This document shows positions 27,601 to 35,526 of a DNA stretch of 64,000 nucleotides, one piece after another. The notes beneath the pieces are model-generated. The model did not search any database and had not been told where the DNA came from. It saw only the letters and a program-made list of their open reading frames with translations. The DNA is taken from IMG/VR virus record IMGVR_UViG_3300040801_000976, positions 62,001 to 126,000 of that record; one strand, given 5' to 3'. Positions within the stretch are counted from its first letter, which is position 1; the number at the start of each line of letters is the position of its first letter. The position numbers and the translations under genes were made by a program. Source of the DNA: a virus.

Positions 27601-30032
27601 ATAATACATTATTATCTCAAATAAGTCGTAAAGAAACGGAGACAGATATTATAACTAAAGAATCTTTTGATATACTAGGTGGTATAAACACCGAAACTAC
27701 CACAGTAGGTGATATAGCTAACTTCAAAATATTGTTAAAAAATATTCAAAAAACACATCCAGATTTATACAATGCTTTATTTAATTATAGCTTGATTATA
27801 AACAAAGGTGGTTTAGGTAAATCTTCTTTAACATCTTTATTTGATTTGAAAATATTTGAAGACTTTGAAAACTTTTTAAATACTATTGAAAAGGAAAAAT
27901 TAATAGAAGAAGAATTTCATAGTTTATCTAAAGATGTAAAGGGTTTATTAATTCCTATGTTATTGCAACAATTCCCGACCAAGACCGGTGTAAAAATATT
28001 AGAAAAAACCTTAGATAAATCAGGCCTGACGGATGAAGAATTAGAGCAAGAATTTTCAGAGTCTCAAGAAAGTGAAGAGAATCTACATGAATTCATGGAA
28101 GAGGATTTTTCTAATATTCACAGGGATTATAGAGAGGAGATAGCTAAAAACTACGATGTTAGTAGTATATTATCTGCAAAAATCAGTGGTAATATACACG
28201 CTCCGGATATTTTTAAAAGTAGAACTAACAATTTGGTGTATGCCTATAATGAGAAAGTGAATGATTATGTACCTATAACCAAAACAATATCTAACAGGGT
28301 TATACCTATAGATATAACCACAGATACTGATGTATTAAATAATCTTTCTACAATAGGATATGATTGGGGGTGGGAAATAGAGATGCCTAACGGAACAAAA
28401 GCTAGATTACTAAATCTATCGGACAGGGCCAAAGGTACTTATAATGTACTACAACCCGACGGTACTGTGATACAGATGAAAGATATTGATATTATGACAT
28501 TTAATCCAAATGTTAGATTATATTACGAAGCTATAAAAATCCTACCAGGTAAATTTGAAAAAAAATATCCTTATAATTTTTTCAAAGATAAAAATACTGG
28601 TGATATAACTGTAAATGATGGTGATAGTGCTATACCTATTAAAATCGAAGTAAAAGACACAGATGTAATTAGAAGTTCAGATAAAACAGTATTAACATCA
28701 TACTTGGTAGACCTTATTAATAGTAAGGTAAAAAATAAACCTAAAGAGAATAAAAAATTTGATGATATATTAAAGTTATTTGATGATCTAGTAAATGAAG
28801 TAGAAGTAGCTATACAGCTGTCGTCTATGCCAGATAATACTGATGTGTTTGAAGCTCAACAAGCCATAAAATCAAATCCTAATCCCGCTATCAATCATGT
28901 AAGATCTGTTTTATATAATCTACCTCTGGTACTAAGATATTCATTATTAAGAAAACCTGAATCACAAAAAATAGATTATATTAAAAAGATAGTAGGTTCT
29001 AATATGAATATTACTTCTTGGCCTAAAGTACGAGGTTCTAAAGTAAAAGATATGAGTGTTCCTAAAATATTTGAGTCGGATATAGAATTACTTACCAAGG
29101 AAGAGTTAGCTTCCCAATTACAGATTATGGATTATTTACCTATATTAAAGTGGGTAGGTATTTCAGAGAATGTTTATAGAAAAGCTATAAATAAAAAAGT
29201 TTTGGTAGATGGTAATAAAGTATATACAGATCCAACTATTATAAAAAATATAGACGAAGATGTAAAATTTGATAAAGCTATACCTATTCCAGAAGTAATC
29301 AGACAAAACTCACTAAATAATATTAGTCCTGTAGTTATAGAACGATTGGGTGCTTTTGTTAGAAGTAGATTTACTGGTGTTTCTGTTAAAGTGTTGGGAA
29401 CATCTGATATAGTGGCACAGTATGGTGAAAAATACAATCACGCTGCTTTTGTGAAAGATGGTACTATTGTGTTAAATAGAGACAAAGCCACATTAGATAG
29501 TGCTATGCACGAGATGGGCCACCTATATCTTGCAGAGATTAAGAATTCAGATAAAGAATTATATATCAATTTAATGAGTTTAGCTTCTAGACACGAAGAC
29601 TATAATTTAGTAAAAAAGTTATACCCTGAACTAAGTCCGACAGATATTGCTGAAGAAGTGTTTGTTGGTTTATTATCTAAAAATAAACGATCCAAACTTG
29701 AGAATGCGGTAGTAAATGAGATGGCAAATACATTGTCTGATGAAAATGGGAATCTTTGGGGTAAAGTAATAAACTTTTTTAGAAATTTATTCAAGGGATT
29801 TGTTGGTAATTCAACTATAAATAACGACTTTATCGACTTAGACACTAATTTGACAGAAGCGTTAAACACTATCAGTGATGATATATTATATGGGAAAAAC
29901 TCTAAACTATATAACTTTACATCTAGTTTTAAACAAGATATTAAAAAATCTAATCCTTCATATGAAATGAGTACATCGGAAGCACGCGCTTATTTAGAAG
30001 AAAGAGGTTTCATAAGATGGATTTGTAATTAA
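18615..30032 (+). CDS. Giant virion RNA polymerase protein with C-terminal zincin, 3805 aa
   Basis: The largest gene in the window. A metal-binding DYDID motif (D2301, D2303, D2305) follows a conserved R-x-P segment (RIPAQGK, 2263-2269); this pair matches the beta'-type double-psi barrel of two-barrel RNA polymerases, where three Asp bind catalytic Mg. crAss-like phages carry a single-chain virion RNA polymerase with such a motif. A Lys-containing segment upstream (FKMKGGQY, 1784-1791) could belong to the beta-type barrel, but that is weak. Near the C-terminus MHEMGHLYL supplies an HExxH zinc site (H3632, E3633, H3636), with DIAEEVFVGLL ~45 residues on as a possible third ligand: a metallopeptidase that might process the giants. 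An AGAGAAAG run lies just before the ATG. It is expected to be injected and to transcribe early genes. Confidence 0.85.
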   Translation: MKRKISCVPTLSSISQRMVNSIKKGKGMAPSELYLFVVKDVMPTILGEQDVRKELDNIAKGEFNSNLGELLMGIGMSINQIAKLSNDKSQTVSTTDMISIWRDTSTKLLANLEPTPGSGVSNISLDENTTQELTSDDEVEAPSKVDTEDIPGEISIRKPLGSKNINEVLDHYLVGDLRKIPDSLQSFFQSMISKVWLSGDNQTNFTSEAIKAKLRDSLNAVVRNYYSGNAVEMITSSIVSRKNFISTDNLNTLIFNAESAIPSDSKLVHEDVDFGIKYYTNSSILGTDNMPMLLVVGEDPTMMLEQFLTNEELFGERAGNNTVIPESLQDGIDRKYSSIDRETVQDNYYIPEVRNTYFAQIINNELDTFIRSYAPMLDSTYKEIFRTSFGDIQSFGSSMANKLTKINISTTPLLYKGREAKDVKSSLGSLKSELSKSSNYYGTLANSSLLSELDTNGNKMISVRLDNKEYSGVMLDLGPKNLIVVNDGNSWLVPISNVDGDVSMVQAQELFRDSSNIDMFYEAAVISAVDFLNRNATDIEGLRNNTTEAKFDKSTFFNIIKNTNTPLTEDVDNINLFSNEGGRKFLQESDLEIASEVFQFLPGNIADASRYLARIASDTSSVYKDIARSLYYRFFKKGKYLVTSINPETGRLETTEQMSMYERYHRFNDTVARNSLISLMVQLRSSSLDNKAMVQDNEFIVTNVQKGTTLQSLISEIENSNTEYFAGKRVTPDKVYENFTVKELRGNEYAIEFYRFSSKSSPDIKFYIKDLGTNNDGRAKGNKFEVVEKDDSSSLNLENIGILSGFMGLPAFLSNKNFYNQLYDDSVTGNDVSNFFANVIALKLANGNKLLGNKNYTSSGASKLALVRSEGDIKHTFANNMYGYTNLLDTTIEKVLGNSKRAYIMSPEGHKLSVSIITNKAKSKQELVDQVKDNKLSESNLYRHSEFATGDMRLTNNGVTKNGIRVGVDGKGNAKLDSLEHVIYLMENAYLAHAEKRNFLEYLSQAGTMSDRTTVNLDGVSFESMQALPVKEGKLDEELLRKKFFEVQRNSQKGINESLLNGWNGFIRKIKSGEIVMNSGNIKLLPNSFTSISSLYNTLEKVKFDRNEVLKKSGLTDKSFIDDSKKIANIRYSIIMMDNVISSQGDGLRSLFLDTYLNTFKQYLKDVEYKISPKAVSILANRFPSALSSSNGFEHNRVIAQEILTRSFFYQDTIAEQNLISILSGNVFQYKSKIPSVFEKLNAKNFKSDIDKLRWLGEQKGYENKSIVESTFAELEKLGSEGNRLGFIKSILDSNLSDKQKLSLLYFDDLYTQITPMYVDRVKRNQGSGTSFQNYVFAADNSSGFLIDKTSKEILVKDPETVVKLLGSGSLSQDIYDAVQMAHPLFFYKHNMSLGDKFSNFRSRSIIKDVNASNFEDTSEYLLQKKATFPMFNWEFIFRGTPEHNNLFSLMNSRIKLDIDGLFLDENPLLPFPNFGTTISEEVLLNHGEYLGELLVDGNKTTASELLYLHNNNEIDLSTLDIKSNKVYKTGFYTLQDIYNYYGGAQGDLDAYNSADNKTAFIEEFPFGWTWFKIGEIITNYRGVENNYPIRNSYISKLGFTSQSKTGSRNINEETILSDKLSKYDEVEYAEIPNRFSGPVLDAEHEPDTTAELSMSEEAQNNMVSMITQVMSASIAQGESFNEVEAMFGALGTLSDLQLNIINEKLSDYEASSSSLNKLSDSVRRYALELAQETMTTRKDPGSTSAFLGLGTERLDKISFDLKQILPLVRQSLNAHLNSQTVRFKMKGGQYIVSPSHDQIKTYSFGKSTNLFRSSMNSGNNDVNSMIVDAVKTDTLPNGWELNTVTSLDQFDRYHTNTDTVFIREDKESVSDLVPVKVSELLKDKSNLISLIENGLISSAWVNPDPGNTVSAKARSIEGNTLSWLNYFKDGKNIYNTDEYYSYYLAGKAPLYLSNLKENTKNNAEYLSKARKFFSDETEGSGVPKLLWARYYYNSLNKNNTLSLSPLLPESSINKAYESFDINNEEQFLKFLNYIKRQKSDPRFFTNQFKSQLQSQLENGNWRAKEAEFYMPPMHQSAFLIDYGDSIQDIIGTQEQPDVERVRDNLSEEEINIITNRFNSSEAQSIKDKLKNTTFLRLKEEQNQHMLDYFLAKINNLEKLSRKSSLKESEKESLMRRSPLFLLQNSVRNKDTLSKAVDKLLTKEVVLANSSNTKDLITLKQELINNRGSASEILDDALLSFKEKWSATLANNFEKSLTFITARIPAQGKQSYTVGKIKNFIYSTRNAIYGPLEMLTVTGADYDIDKQNNMAWDVDDHGTVIDWTPYLDKSGKINAVKINNVINKSTSEFREQLEQLGLTDIDNRVSAFKKNKINFISRAVQNFVVDRLMKGALDPVNGIEAATAVSMRKLGVIKEVMDSFNFENLGIDKYKLTTTDGKYNFSESLVKAIQKRQHALPFSPSTKMIYERVNMDGKTGVGIYASALKAYLATYYAWLKNNSITNYNSTLTNRYTMDDILNASEKELQSIHDAIVDEDTDRTWITFTNKFAPSINRDAKKIPKGTKTDLSLDNNALHFIWKDPETGLFEIKSDIYSLANTGKHMPSVGKTLSKIKTQRAKEVYKRIGFADEQEQVALLSKYMDDLNLLDNYNTESQAWEDLSELLSAATDNAKELILGKIGSNATTSSIISVMVVLGIDLQNALLLINDTKIKDIVSLVEQKSRLLGVKDSYIPALSKLLENKIDKYKPNEELSDEKIEQLVRKSATANTPEKEINARIEKQKVLRKHYNPYEQFMFFTKAADELTKLSRILSINQGLPNSEFEVFNYIRNVEDAIGAPIEEFVGDSNMSAADIDAKRLEIIKKYDVTKTVFNIPYILLKNEHYFSYIKSLLKSNNILKNLSYTVRLVYNDLNTNLPVDKTSVTKSEFTNYINTLTDFVISKFYKSPSVNSIVNLGKYGSYDLSKVSSGDTDIKGRQEFIKEFPDILNNIKKSSEELNNNTLLSQISRKETETDIITKESFDILGGINTETTTVGDIANFKILLKNIQKTHPDLYNALFNYSLIINKGGLGKSSLTSLFDLKIFEDFENFLNTIEKEKLIEEEFHSLSKDVKGLLIPMLLQQFPTKTGVKILEKTLDKSGLTDEELEQEFSESQESEENLHEFMEEDFSNIHRDYREEIAKNYDVSSILSAKISGNIHAPDIFKSRTNNLVYAYNEKVNDYVPITKTISNRVIPIDITTDTDVLNNLSTIGYDWGWEIEMPNGTKARLLNLSDRAKGTYNVLQPDGTVIQMKDIDIMTFNPNVRLYYEAIKILPGKFEKKYPYNFFKDKNTGDITVNDGDSAIPIKIEVKDTDVIRSSDKTVLTSYLVDLINSKVKNKPKENKKFDDILKLFDDLVNEVEVAIQLSSMPDNTDVFEAQQAIKSNPNPAINHVRSVLYNLPLVLRYSLLRKPESQKIDYIKKIVGSNMNITSWPKVRGSKVKDMSVPKIFESDIELLTKEELASQLQIMDYLPILKWVGISENVYRKAINKKVLVDGNKVYTDPTIIKNIDEDVKFDKAIPIPEVIRQNSLNNISPVVIERLGAFVRSRFTGVSVKVLGTSDIVAQYGEKYNHAAFVKDGTIVLNRDKATLDSAMHEMGHLYLAEIKNSDKELYINLMSLASRHEDYNLVKKLYPELSPTDIAEEVFVGLLSKNKRSKLENAVVNEMANTLSDENGNLWGKVINFFRNLFKGFVGNSTINNDFIDLDTNLTEALNTISDDILYGKNSKLYNFTSSFKQDIKKSNPSYEMSTSEARAYLEERGFIRWICN

Positions 30033-30046
30033 TAATTATTATTTCG

Positions 30047-30080
30047 AGAGTACGGTGTAAATTACCGTACTCTTATTTTA
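30047..30080 (+). terminator. Stem-loop/terminator between giants 2 and 3
   Basis: A perfect 10-bp stem (arms 30047-30056 and 30064-30073, loop GTAAATT) is followed by TATTTTA. It lies 14 bases after the giant 2 stop. The T-run is short, so partial termination or mRNA 3'-end protection is likely; it could lower expression of the downstream genes relative to the giants. Confidence 0.65.
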
Positions 30081-30092
30081 AACTGAATAAAG

Positions 30093-33000
30093 ATGGCAAA
30101 AGATTGTAAATTTGTATATTTTGATGGTGACGGTAAGCCTTCTGTAGATTACTATAATTATATCAATAAACATGGTCATGTTAATGCAGAAACTAATTAT
30201 ATTAATAAAACTTTAGCATTAGCAACTACTAAGTTTCAAAAAGATATTGATTTGAGAAAAGTACTTGAAGATGAGGCTAATTCTCCTAAATCAGATGTTA
30301 GTTACAAAGCTGTAACAACAGTTATATCCGAACACACACAGGATATTCCTGATGAAGTAGTTACCTTTATGGCTAAACAGCAGCGTACACAAGATATTAT
30401 AAATGAATATAAAGAACAAGGTAATAAAATTGATTGGAAGAAAGCCAATAATCAAGCTACTAAGTTTTTTGAAAAAGAAGATAACGCAGAAATATCTAGT
30501 CTATATAAATCCGAAGTCAGATCTAAATGGTCCAATCAAGCTAAACAGGGAGATTTAGTCCATGAATCTATACAATATGCTTTGGAAGAAAGGGAGGATA
30601 GCGAAGACAAAAGTTTAGGTAAAATACCGGAGTTTGTAGCTAAATCCAGGAGAAAGATGGATGATCGTTACGGTGAAGGAAATCATTTGAGTTTTAACAC
30701 TATTTCTCTAGTATCTGATATTGTAAAGGAAATCACCAATTTAGAAAATAAATACAAGACTACTTTTCAGGTGTTGCCTGAAGCAGAGCTAAAAAGTAAG
30801 AAGTTACAGATAAATAATCAAAAGTTGTCTGGTAAAGTAGATATTTTACTATATTCTCCACAGTTAAATAAAGCTGTAGTGATGGATATTAAAACCAAAT
30901 CTTCGGACAAAGTACATAATTTTGATAATGTTAATCTACCTAAGATGACAGGTCCGTTCTCATCTTTAGTGGGTAATTCCGAAGAGATGGCAAACGTACA
31001 GACCACTATTTATTCTGATATTTTAGAGAATGATTATGGTGTAAATGTATTAGAAACAAAAACTTATGTGGCTACAGGACAACTAAAACAAGATGGTAAT
31101 GAAGTTGGTAATCGTGAGTGGAGATTCTCGTATTTAGATCCCAAAACCACAAAGTTTGTTGAAGGTCAAAGATACTCTGGTTTGACATACGATACTTATG
31201 ATAAAAGTGATAGTGATTTAGAAAAAGATCTAAGTATAGATAAAGCTATAGATTTTTTATTTAAAGGAAAATTCGCCACAACTATAGATAGAAAAGATCA
31301 GTTTGTCGAAAGTCAGATGTCTACTATACAAAAATCAGAAGAGTCTGGTAAATTTTATTGGAGGAATACGTTTGATAGAAGTTTTGAATATGCCGTTACT
31401 ACTGATGAATTAGAGAAAAAAATAAAAAAGGCGTATGATAAATTTTCTGAGAGTAAAAAGACGGCATCGCAGGATTTAATTTATTTGTTTAAACACGGAG
31501 ACGCTCCTAAAGATTCAATATGGAATAACGAATTTTATCGAAGAAAAGCTAATAAACTATTCGAGGGTATAAATCCTGAAACACATATTTTACTAAATAG
31601 TTCTCAAGTAAAAAGTCTAAAGGGTATAGGTAAAGATATACTTATAGCTCAAGACAAGAATACAAAAGAACTTACATTAATGTCTATATCTCCTACATGG
31701 GATATGCAACAATATTTTCACGAAGAGGGTTCGGACGAAGCTAGAACTACCATCCTAGGTCCTTATATGACAGATACCACAGTATCAAAACTATATAATG
31801 AAGGTATAATACCTAAAGCAACAACACACTCTATGAATATGCTGAGATTAGCTTTAGTTGCTGCTGACCTTAGAAAAAACAATCCTTCTTCTATGGGTAA
31901 AGTAAAAAAACTAGTATCTCTAACCGTGATGGGGGAGAGTCATAACTTCAGGACCTCTTCTATGGCAGAACAAATAGCCCTACTTCGTGAATTACATTCT
32001 GTTATTAGCAAAAATAACGGTGATATACCAAAACCTCTGGATGATATTGTGATGGATAAAGATTTACGAGATCCATCTAACTACAATAGTAAATATTTCG
32101 ACGATTTTGTTTCTAGATTTATTCATGACCAAGATGTATTTGGTGGTATTAAGATTAGAAAAGAAACACAACAAGCCATAAATAATCTTAGGAAAACACT
32201 AGAAGAAGCTGGTAAAGACGAGGATAGTTTGTACGGACAATTTCGAGTAGAACAGAGTTTAATGAATTATGGTAAACAAGTATATACAGAAGTAGCTGGT
32301 ATAAAGAATGTATCTCTTACTGAAAAAAAAGCAATTATAGCTGATTCCCGTGTACAAGAAGCTATGAATGCATATTTAGCATATAAGAATCTAAAAGTTA
32401 ATACAGACCCTTTGTTTAAAGGAAAATTTCTACATATGCTTAATTCTGCTAAAACAGCTAACGATCCTTATGCTGATATGTTAGATAAATTAGTAGCTCA
32501 ACATGAACAACGTGTCCGAGAAGATATAATGGAATTTATGTCTGAGCATGATCGTTTGGTAAAAAACCTTGTCAAAAAAGAGGGTATAAATGCTGCACAA
32601 CAAATGGTTTCATTAGATTTTTATGAAAAAATATTTAAACCATTAATGCGAGATGAATACCGATTCGATGAGAATAATACGGAAGATTGGATGAGGTTCA
32701 AAGATCCTAAAGATAAAAATAATGATCTAAACGATGACCAGCGAGCTTATATTGAATTCTTTAATAAACATATTAAAGATGCCTCAAGGGCTATGTTACC
32801 TAAGAAATTATTCACGAACATGTTTCCTGATCCAGAAAGTGGTATAACAAACGATTCTTGGAAAGAAGGTTATTTACCCATTATACCCGGTACTGCTACC
32901 GGCGAGATGCAGAAAACCATGAATATGGAAAATGGACAGGATGTTTTAGAGGTTATAAAAAGATCATGGAGTAAAGCTTTTAAACCAACGGATGATGGCA

Positions 33001-34667
33001 AAATAGAAAAAGAACCATGGAGTTACGAGGCGGCTTTTATGGAACAAGTTGATGCTAATAAAGGACGTGGTACAAGACAAACTAGAAATTTGTTAGGTAT
33101 GACAGATGAAGGAGAAGCTTTACCACAAAAACGAGACGTAGAAAAAAATCCCGTGGTACTATTGAATATGTATGTTGTTAATGCCTTTCGATCTAAACAT
33201 ATGGCTCAAGCAGCGTTTGCATATCATGCTTTAGACTCATCTTTAATAGCTCAAAGTTTGTTAATGAAAGAAGCCGGCGTAGACATAGAGCCTTTACGAG
33301 AAATTTTACGTAATGTTAGTAAGATAAGGATACATAATAAATTCAAGGATGAAGACTTGATGGGGAATATGCTAGACCTAATGAATAGGTTTAGTTCCGT
33401 TGCCTTATTTGCTGGCTCATTACGCCAATTCTTTACAGAAGGAGCTACAGCTACTGCACAAACTGGATCATCTTTGTTAGGAAATGCTTTTAATAATATA
33501 TTATTTAAAGGAGAGAAAAAATATACTGCTAAAGATTATGCCTGGGCTTCAAAACACGTTGGTTCTGGTTTTGGACATCAGGTTATGATTGAATATGGTC
33601 TATATAATTCTGATCTAGGGCAATTCTCATCTTCTGATTATGTAGCTACAAAAAAGAATTCTTTATATCAAACAAAACATTTATTTGCTCCTATACACCA
33701 GGTAATGAAACAATCTTTTCAAACAATTACTATGTCACAGATGCATAAAGAAGGTGTGACGGAGAAAGCGTTTGAGTATAATAAAGATCTTGGTAGATGG
33801 TCTTATAATGAAACTCAAGATCCTAGGTTTTATGTTTACAATGCAACCACACCATTAGAAGGTCAACAATCTAAACCACCAGAAACAAAAGAAGAGTTAA
33901 GCAGGTATAATCTATGGAAAGCGCATAGAACAACAATGCAGCAAGAGGGTAGTGGTATCAAAAATAATCGTATGACACGTCCTTTTACTATCGATCACCT
34001 ACAATCTATGAAAAACTATACAGTAAGATTACTGGGTGCCATGGATTCTTCACAGATGACAGCTATGGAATATGCTGCTACCGGACGTGCTCTCGGCAAA
34101 TTCAAAAGGTGGATGAGGCAAAAACTAGACAATATATACGCTAAAACTTACAAGTCAACGAAGGAAGGTCAGTGGGTTGAAGGAGATAATGGTTGGGAAT
34201 TTGTTGCCGAAGAATTTGAGGGTTATGTACAATCTTTTATGGGTTTAGTAAAAGAAGTGAGAAAACAAGGATGGAGTAATGCTGTAGAAAATATGTCTAA
34301 TAGACGAAAAGAAAATTTATCAAAATTACTAGCAGACTTATTTTTATGGATGATCCTTATGTACACTGTTAATTTGTTGATGGAGGATGAATTATATGAC
34401 TCTAAGTTAGGTAAAGAAGTGGTAAAAGGTATGGGTAATGCCGTGGGTGATATCATGCCTATCCAGGGTTTATACGGAATTACTACAAGTAGTCCTATGG
34501 CTGCTGTAGGTGTAACTTCGAATATAGGATTTAATTTTTTTAGATCCGTGGGGTATGCATTTACTTTAGATTTTGAAAATGCTAACAACGCAGCTAGTAA
34601 AGCAATGGAATCCTTTGGATTATATAGATTTACAGATGGTTTAATAGAGTTTGCAGAAAATAAATAA
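30093..34667 (+). CDS. Giant virion protein 3 with RecB/Cas4-type nuclease domain, 1524 aa
   Basis: Residues ~150-345 contain a PD-(D/E)xK nuclease core of the RecB/Cas4 kind: an H-x-x-I-Q-Y-A helix (~154), an acidic PEAEL (229-233), GKVDILL (G247, D250), DIKTKS (D265, K267) and a helix with VQTTIYSDIL (~303-312) equivalent to the Q-x-x-x-Y motif. These residues coordinate metal and cut DNA. The middle is long and helical, without motifs I know. Near the C-terminus a hydrophobic segment (LLADLFLWMILMYTVNLLM, ~1411-1429) could span a membrane, followed by Gly-rich hydrophobic stretches. Position after the polymerase giant suggests a co-packaged, ejected protein. With the helicase in giant 1 this provides the parts of a helicase-nuclease. 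The nuclease fold is likely; the target is unknown. Confidence 0.75.
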   Translation: MAKDCKFVYFDGDGKPSVDYYNYINKHGHVNAETNYINKTLALATTKFQKDIDLRKVLEDEANSPKSDVSYKAVTTVISEHTQDIPDEVVTFMAKQQRTQDIINEYKEQGNKIDWKKANNQATKFFEKEDNAEISSLYKSEVRSKWSNQAKQGDLVHESIQYALEEREDSEDKSLGKIPEFVAKSRRKMDDRYGEGNHLSFNTISLVSDIVKEITNLENKYKTTFQVLPEAELKSKKLQINNQKLSGKVDILLYSPQLNKAVVMDIKTKSSDKVHNFDNVNLPKMTGPFSSLVGNSEEMANVQTTIYSDILENDYGVNVLETKTYVATGQLKQDGNEVGNREWRFSYLDPKTTKFVEGQRYSGLTYDTYDKSDSDLEKDLSIDKAIDFLFKGKFATTIDRKDQFVESQMSTIQKSEESGKFYWRNTFDRSFEYAVTTDELEKKIKKAYDKFSESKKTASQDLIYLFKHGDAPKDSIWNNEFYRRKANKLFEGINPETHILLNSSQVKSLKGIGKDILIAQDKNTKELTLMSISPTWDMQQYFHEEGSDEARTTILGPYMTDTTVSKLYNEGIIPKATTHSMNMLRLALVAADLRKNNPSSMGKVKKLVSLTVMGESHNFRTSSMAEQIALLRELHSVISKNNGDIPKPLDDIVMDKDLRDPSNYNSKYFDDFVSRFIHDQDVFGGIKIRKETQQAINNLRKTLEEAGKDEDSLYGQFRVEQSLMNYGKQVYTEVAGIKNVSLTEKKAIIADSRVQEAMNAYLAYKNLKVNTDPLFKGKFLHMLNSAKTANDPYADMLDKLVAQHEQRVREDIMEFMSEHDRLVKNLVKKEGINAAQQMVSLDFYEKIFKPLMRDEYRFDENNTEDWMRFKDPKDKNNDLNDDQRAYIEFFNKHIKDASRAMLPKKLFTNMFPDPESGITNDSWKEGYLPIIPGTATGEMQKTMNMENGQDVLEVIKRSWSKAFKPTDDGKIEKEPWSYEAAFMEQVDANKGRGTRQTRNLLGMTDEGEALPQKRDVEKNPVVLLNMYVVNAFRSKHMAQAAFAYHALDSSLIAQSLLMKEAGVDIEPLREILRNVSKIRIHNKFKDEDLMGNMLDLMNRFSSVALFAGSLRQFFTEGATATAQTGSSLLGNAFNNILFKGEKKYTAKDYAWASKHVGSGFGHQVMIEYGLYNSDLGQFSSSDYVATKKNSLYQTKHLFAPIHQVMKQSFQTITMSQMHKEGVTEKAFEYNKDLGRWSYNETQDPRFYVYNATTPLEGQQSKPPETKEELSRYNLWKAHRTTMQQEGSGIKNNRMTRPFTIDHLQSMKNYTVRLLGAMDSSQMTAMEYAATGRALGKFKRWMRQKLDNIYAKTYKSTKEGQWVEGDNGWEFVAEEFEGYVQSFMGLVKEVRKQGWSNAVENMSNRRKENLSKLLADLFLWMILMYTVNLLMEDELYDSKLGKEVVKGMGNAVGDIMPIQGLYGITTSSPMAAVGVTSNIGFNFFRSVGYAFTLDFENANNAASKAMESFGLYRFTDGLIEFAENK

Positions 34668-34676
34668 TCAAAAATA

Positions 34677-35240
34677 ATGACAGAAATAAAATTAAAAACA
34701 AAATCAACCAGTAATCACGTAGAATATGCTGGCAATAAAGGTGTACTAGAATTAATGCAAAGGCAAGTAGATCACGAATTTGAGAATGAACGTCTATACC
34801 TCTCTATGTCTATATGGTTACATAGTAATGGATTTATTCAAACAGCTAAATTTTTTAGCAGACATTCTGTAGAAGAACGAGGTCATGGAATGGATTTTAT
34901 AAACGCTATGTTAAAACAAAAAGTAGCAATAAAAACACCTTATACAACGGACATAGAGCGTGATTTTACAGATGTTAGAAGTCTTTTGGTAATAGCAGTA
35001 GAACAAGAAGAGAAGACGTCTAAAATGATACTAGAATTGCATAAGAAAGCTATAGAAGAAAATAGTTTATTCTCGGAAGTAAGTACTAAATACGTAGAAG
35101 AACAGATGGAGGAAACACAATTATTTAACTCTTTATTAAATCTATATGATTTGTGTGATGGGTCTAAAATAGATTTTGAACTTGAGGTTTTAGCACTTAA
35201 AGATTCTAAGAATAATAAATATAAAATGGGTATGTTATGA
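34677..35240 (+). CDS. Ferritin
   Basis: 187 residues, close to bacterial FtnA in length over its four-helix bundle. The ferroxidase-site residues of FtnA have clear counterparts: E38 (NERLYLS), E67 and H70 (VEERGHGMD), E111 (VEQEEKT), and Q143 with the following acidic pair (YVEEQMEETQLF). Ferritins oxidise Fe(II) and store iron as a mineral in a 24-subunit shell. The first ~18 residues extend beyond the usual start, with no signal peptide. It follows giant 3 by nine bases and is coupled by ATGA to the next ORF, so it is expressed with late genes. It could limit Fenton damage in infected gut anaerobes, sequester iron or be packaged. The family call is very secure; a phage-borne ferritin in a late operon is unusual. 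Confidence 0.95.
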   Translation: MTEIKLKTKSTSNHVEYAGNKGVLELMQRQVDHEFENERLYLSMSIWLHSNGFIQTAKFFSRHSVEERGHGMDFINAMLKQKVAIKTPYTTDIERDFTDVRSLLVIAVEQEEKTSKMILELHKKAIEENSLFSEVSTKYVEEQMEETQLFNSLLNLYDLCDGSKIDFELEVLALKDSKNNKYKMGML

Positions 35241-35452
35241 ATATAACTATTGATACAATTAATAAAACGATTATTATTAACGAATTAGTTAATGTAGAAA
35301 TTTTATATAAAAATCTAAAAGATATATTAGGTGAAAAATACAAATCTTATAGTATCGCTTCAATTATATCAAGTTATTGTACACCAATTCCTTGTAAAGG
35401 AAATTATGAAATTAATTCTTCCGGTCATAATTTAATAAACACTACTGGTTAA
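35237..35452 (+). CDS. Small uncharacterised protein, 71 aa
   Basis: Not recognised. The ATG overlaps the ferritin stop (ATGA), the usual arrangement of coupled genes in this phage, which argues it is real. The sequence starts with a beta-type hydrophobic segment (ITIDTINKTIIINE), then a helix with basic residues and two Cys (SSYCTPIPC, ~47-55). It is the last gene of the + block before the bidirectional terminator. A partner of the ferritin is possible only by position. Confidence 0.5.
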   Translation: MNITIDTINKTIIINELVNVEILYKNLKDILGEKYKSYSIASIISSYCTPIPCKGNYEINSSGHNLINTTG

Positions 35453-35461
35453 ACTAAAAAA

Positions 35462-35493
35462 AATAGCCGAGTCCAATTAAGGGCCCGGCTATT
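35462..35493. terminator. Bidirectional terminator at the convergent junction
   Basis: An 8-bp perfect outer stem (AATAGCCG / CGGCTATT) continues after one mismatch into four more pairs around an AATTAA loop. On the - strand the stem is followed by a run of eight T residues; on the + strand by CTGGTTTT. It sits between the last + gene and the first - gene, so it stops both converging transcription units. Confidence 0.88.
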
Positions 35494-35526
35494 CTGGTTT
35501 TAAAACTATTATTATGAAACAAAAAG

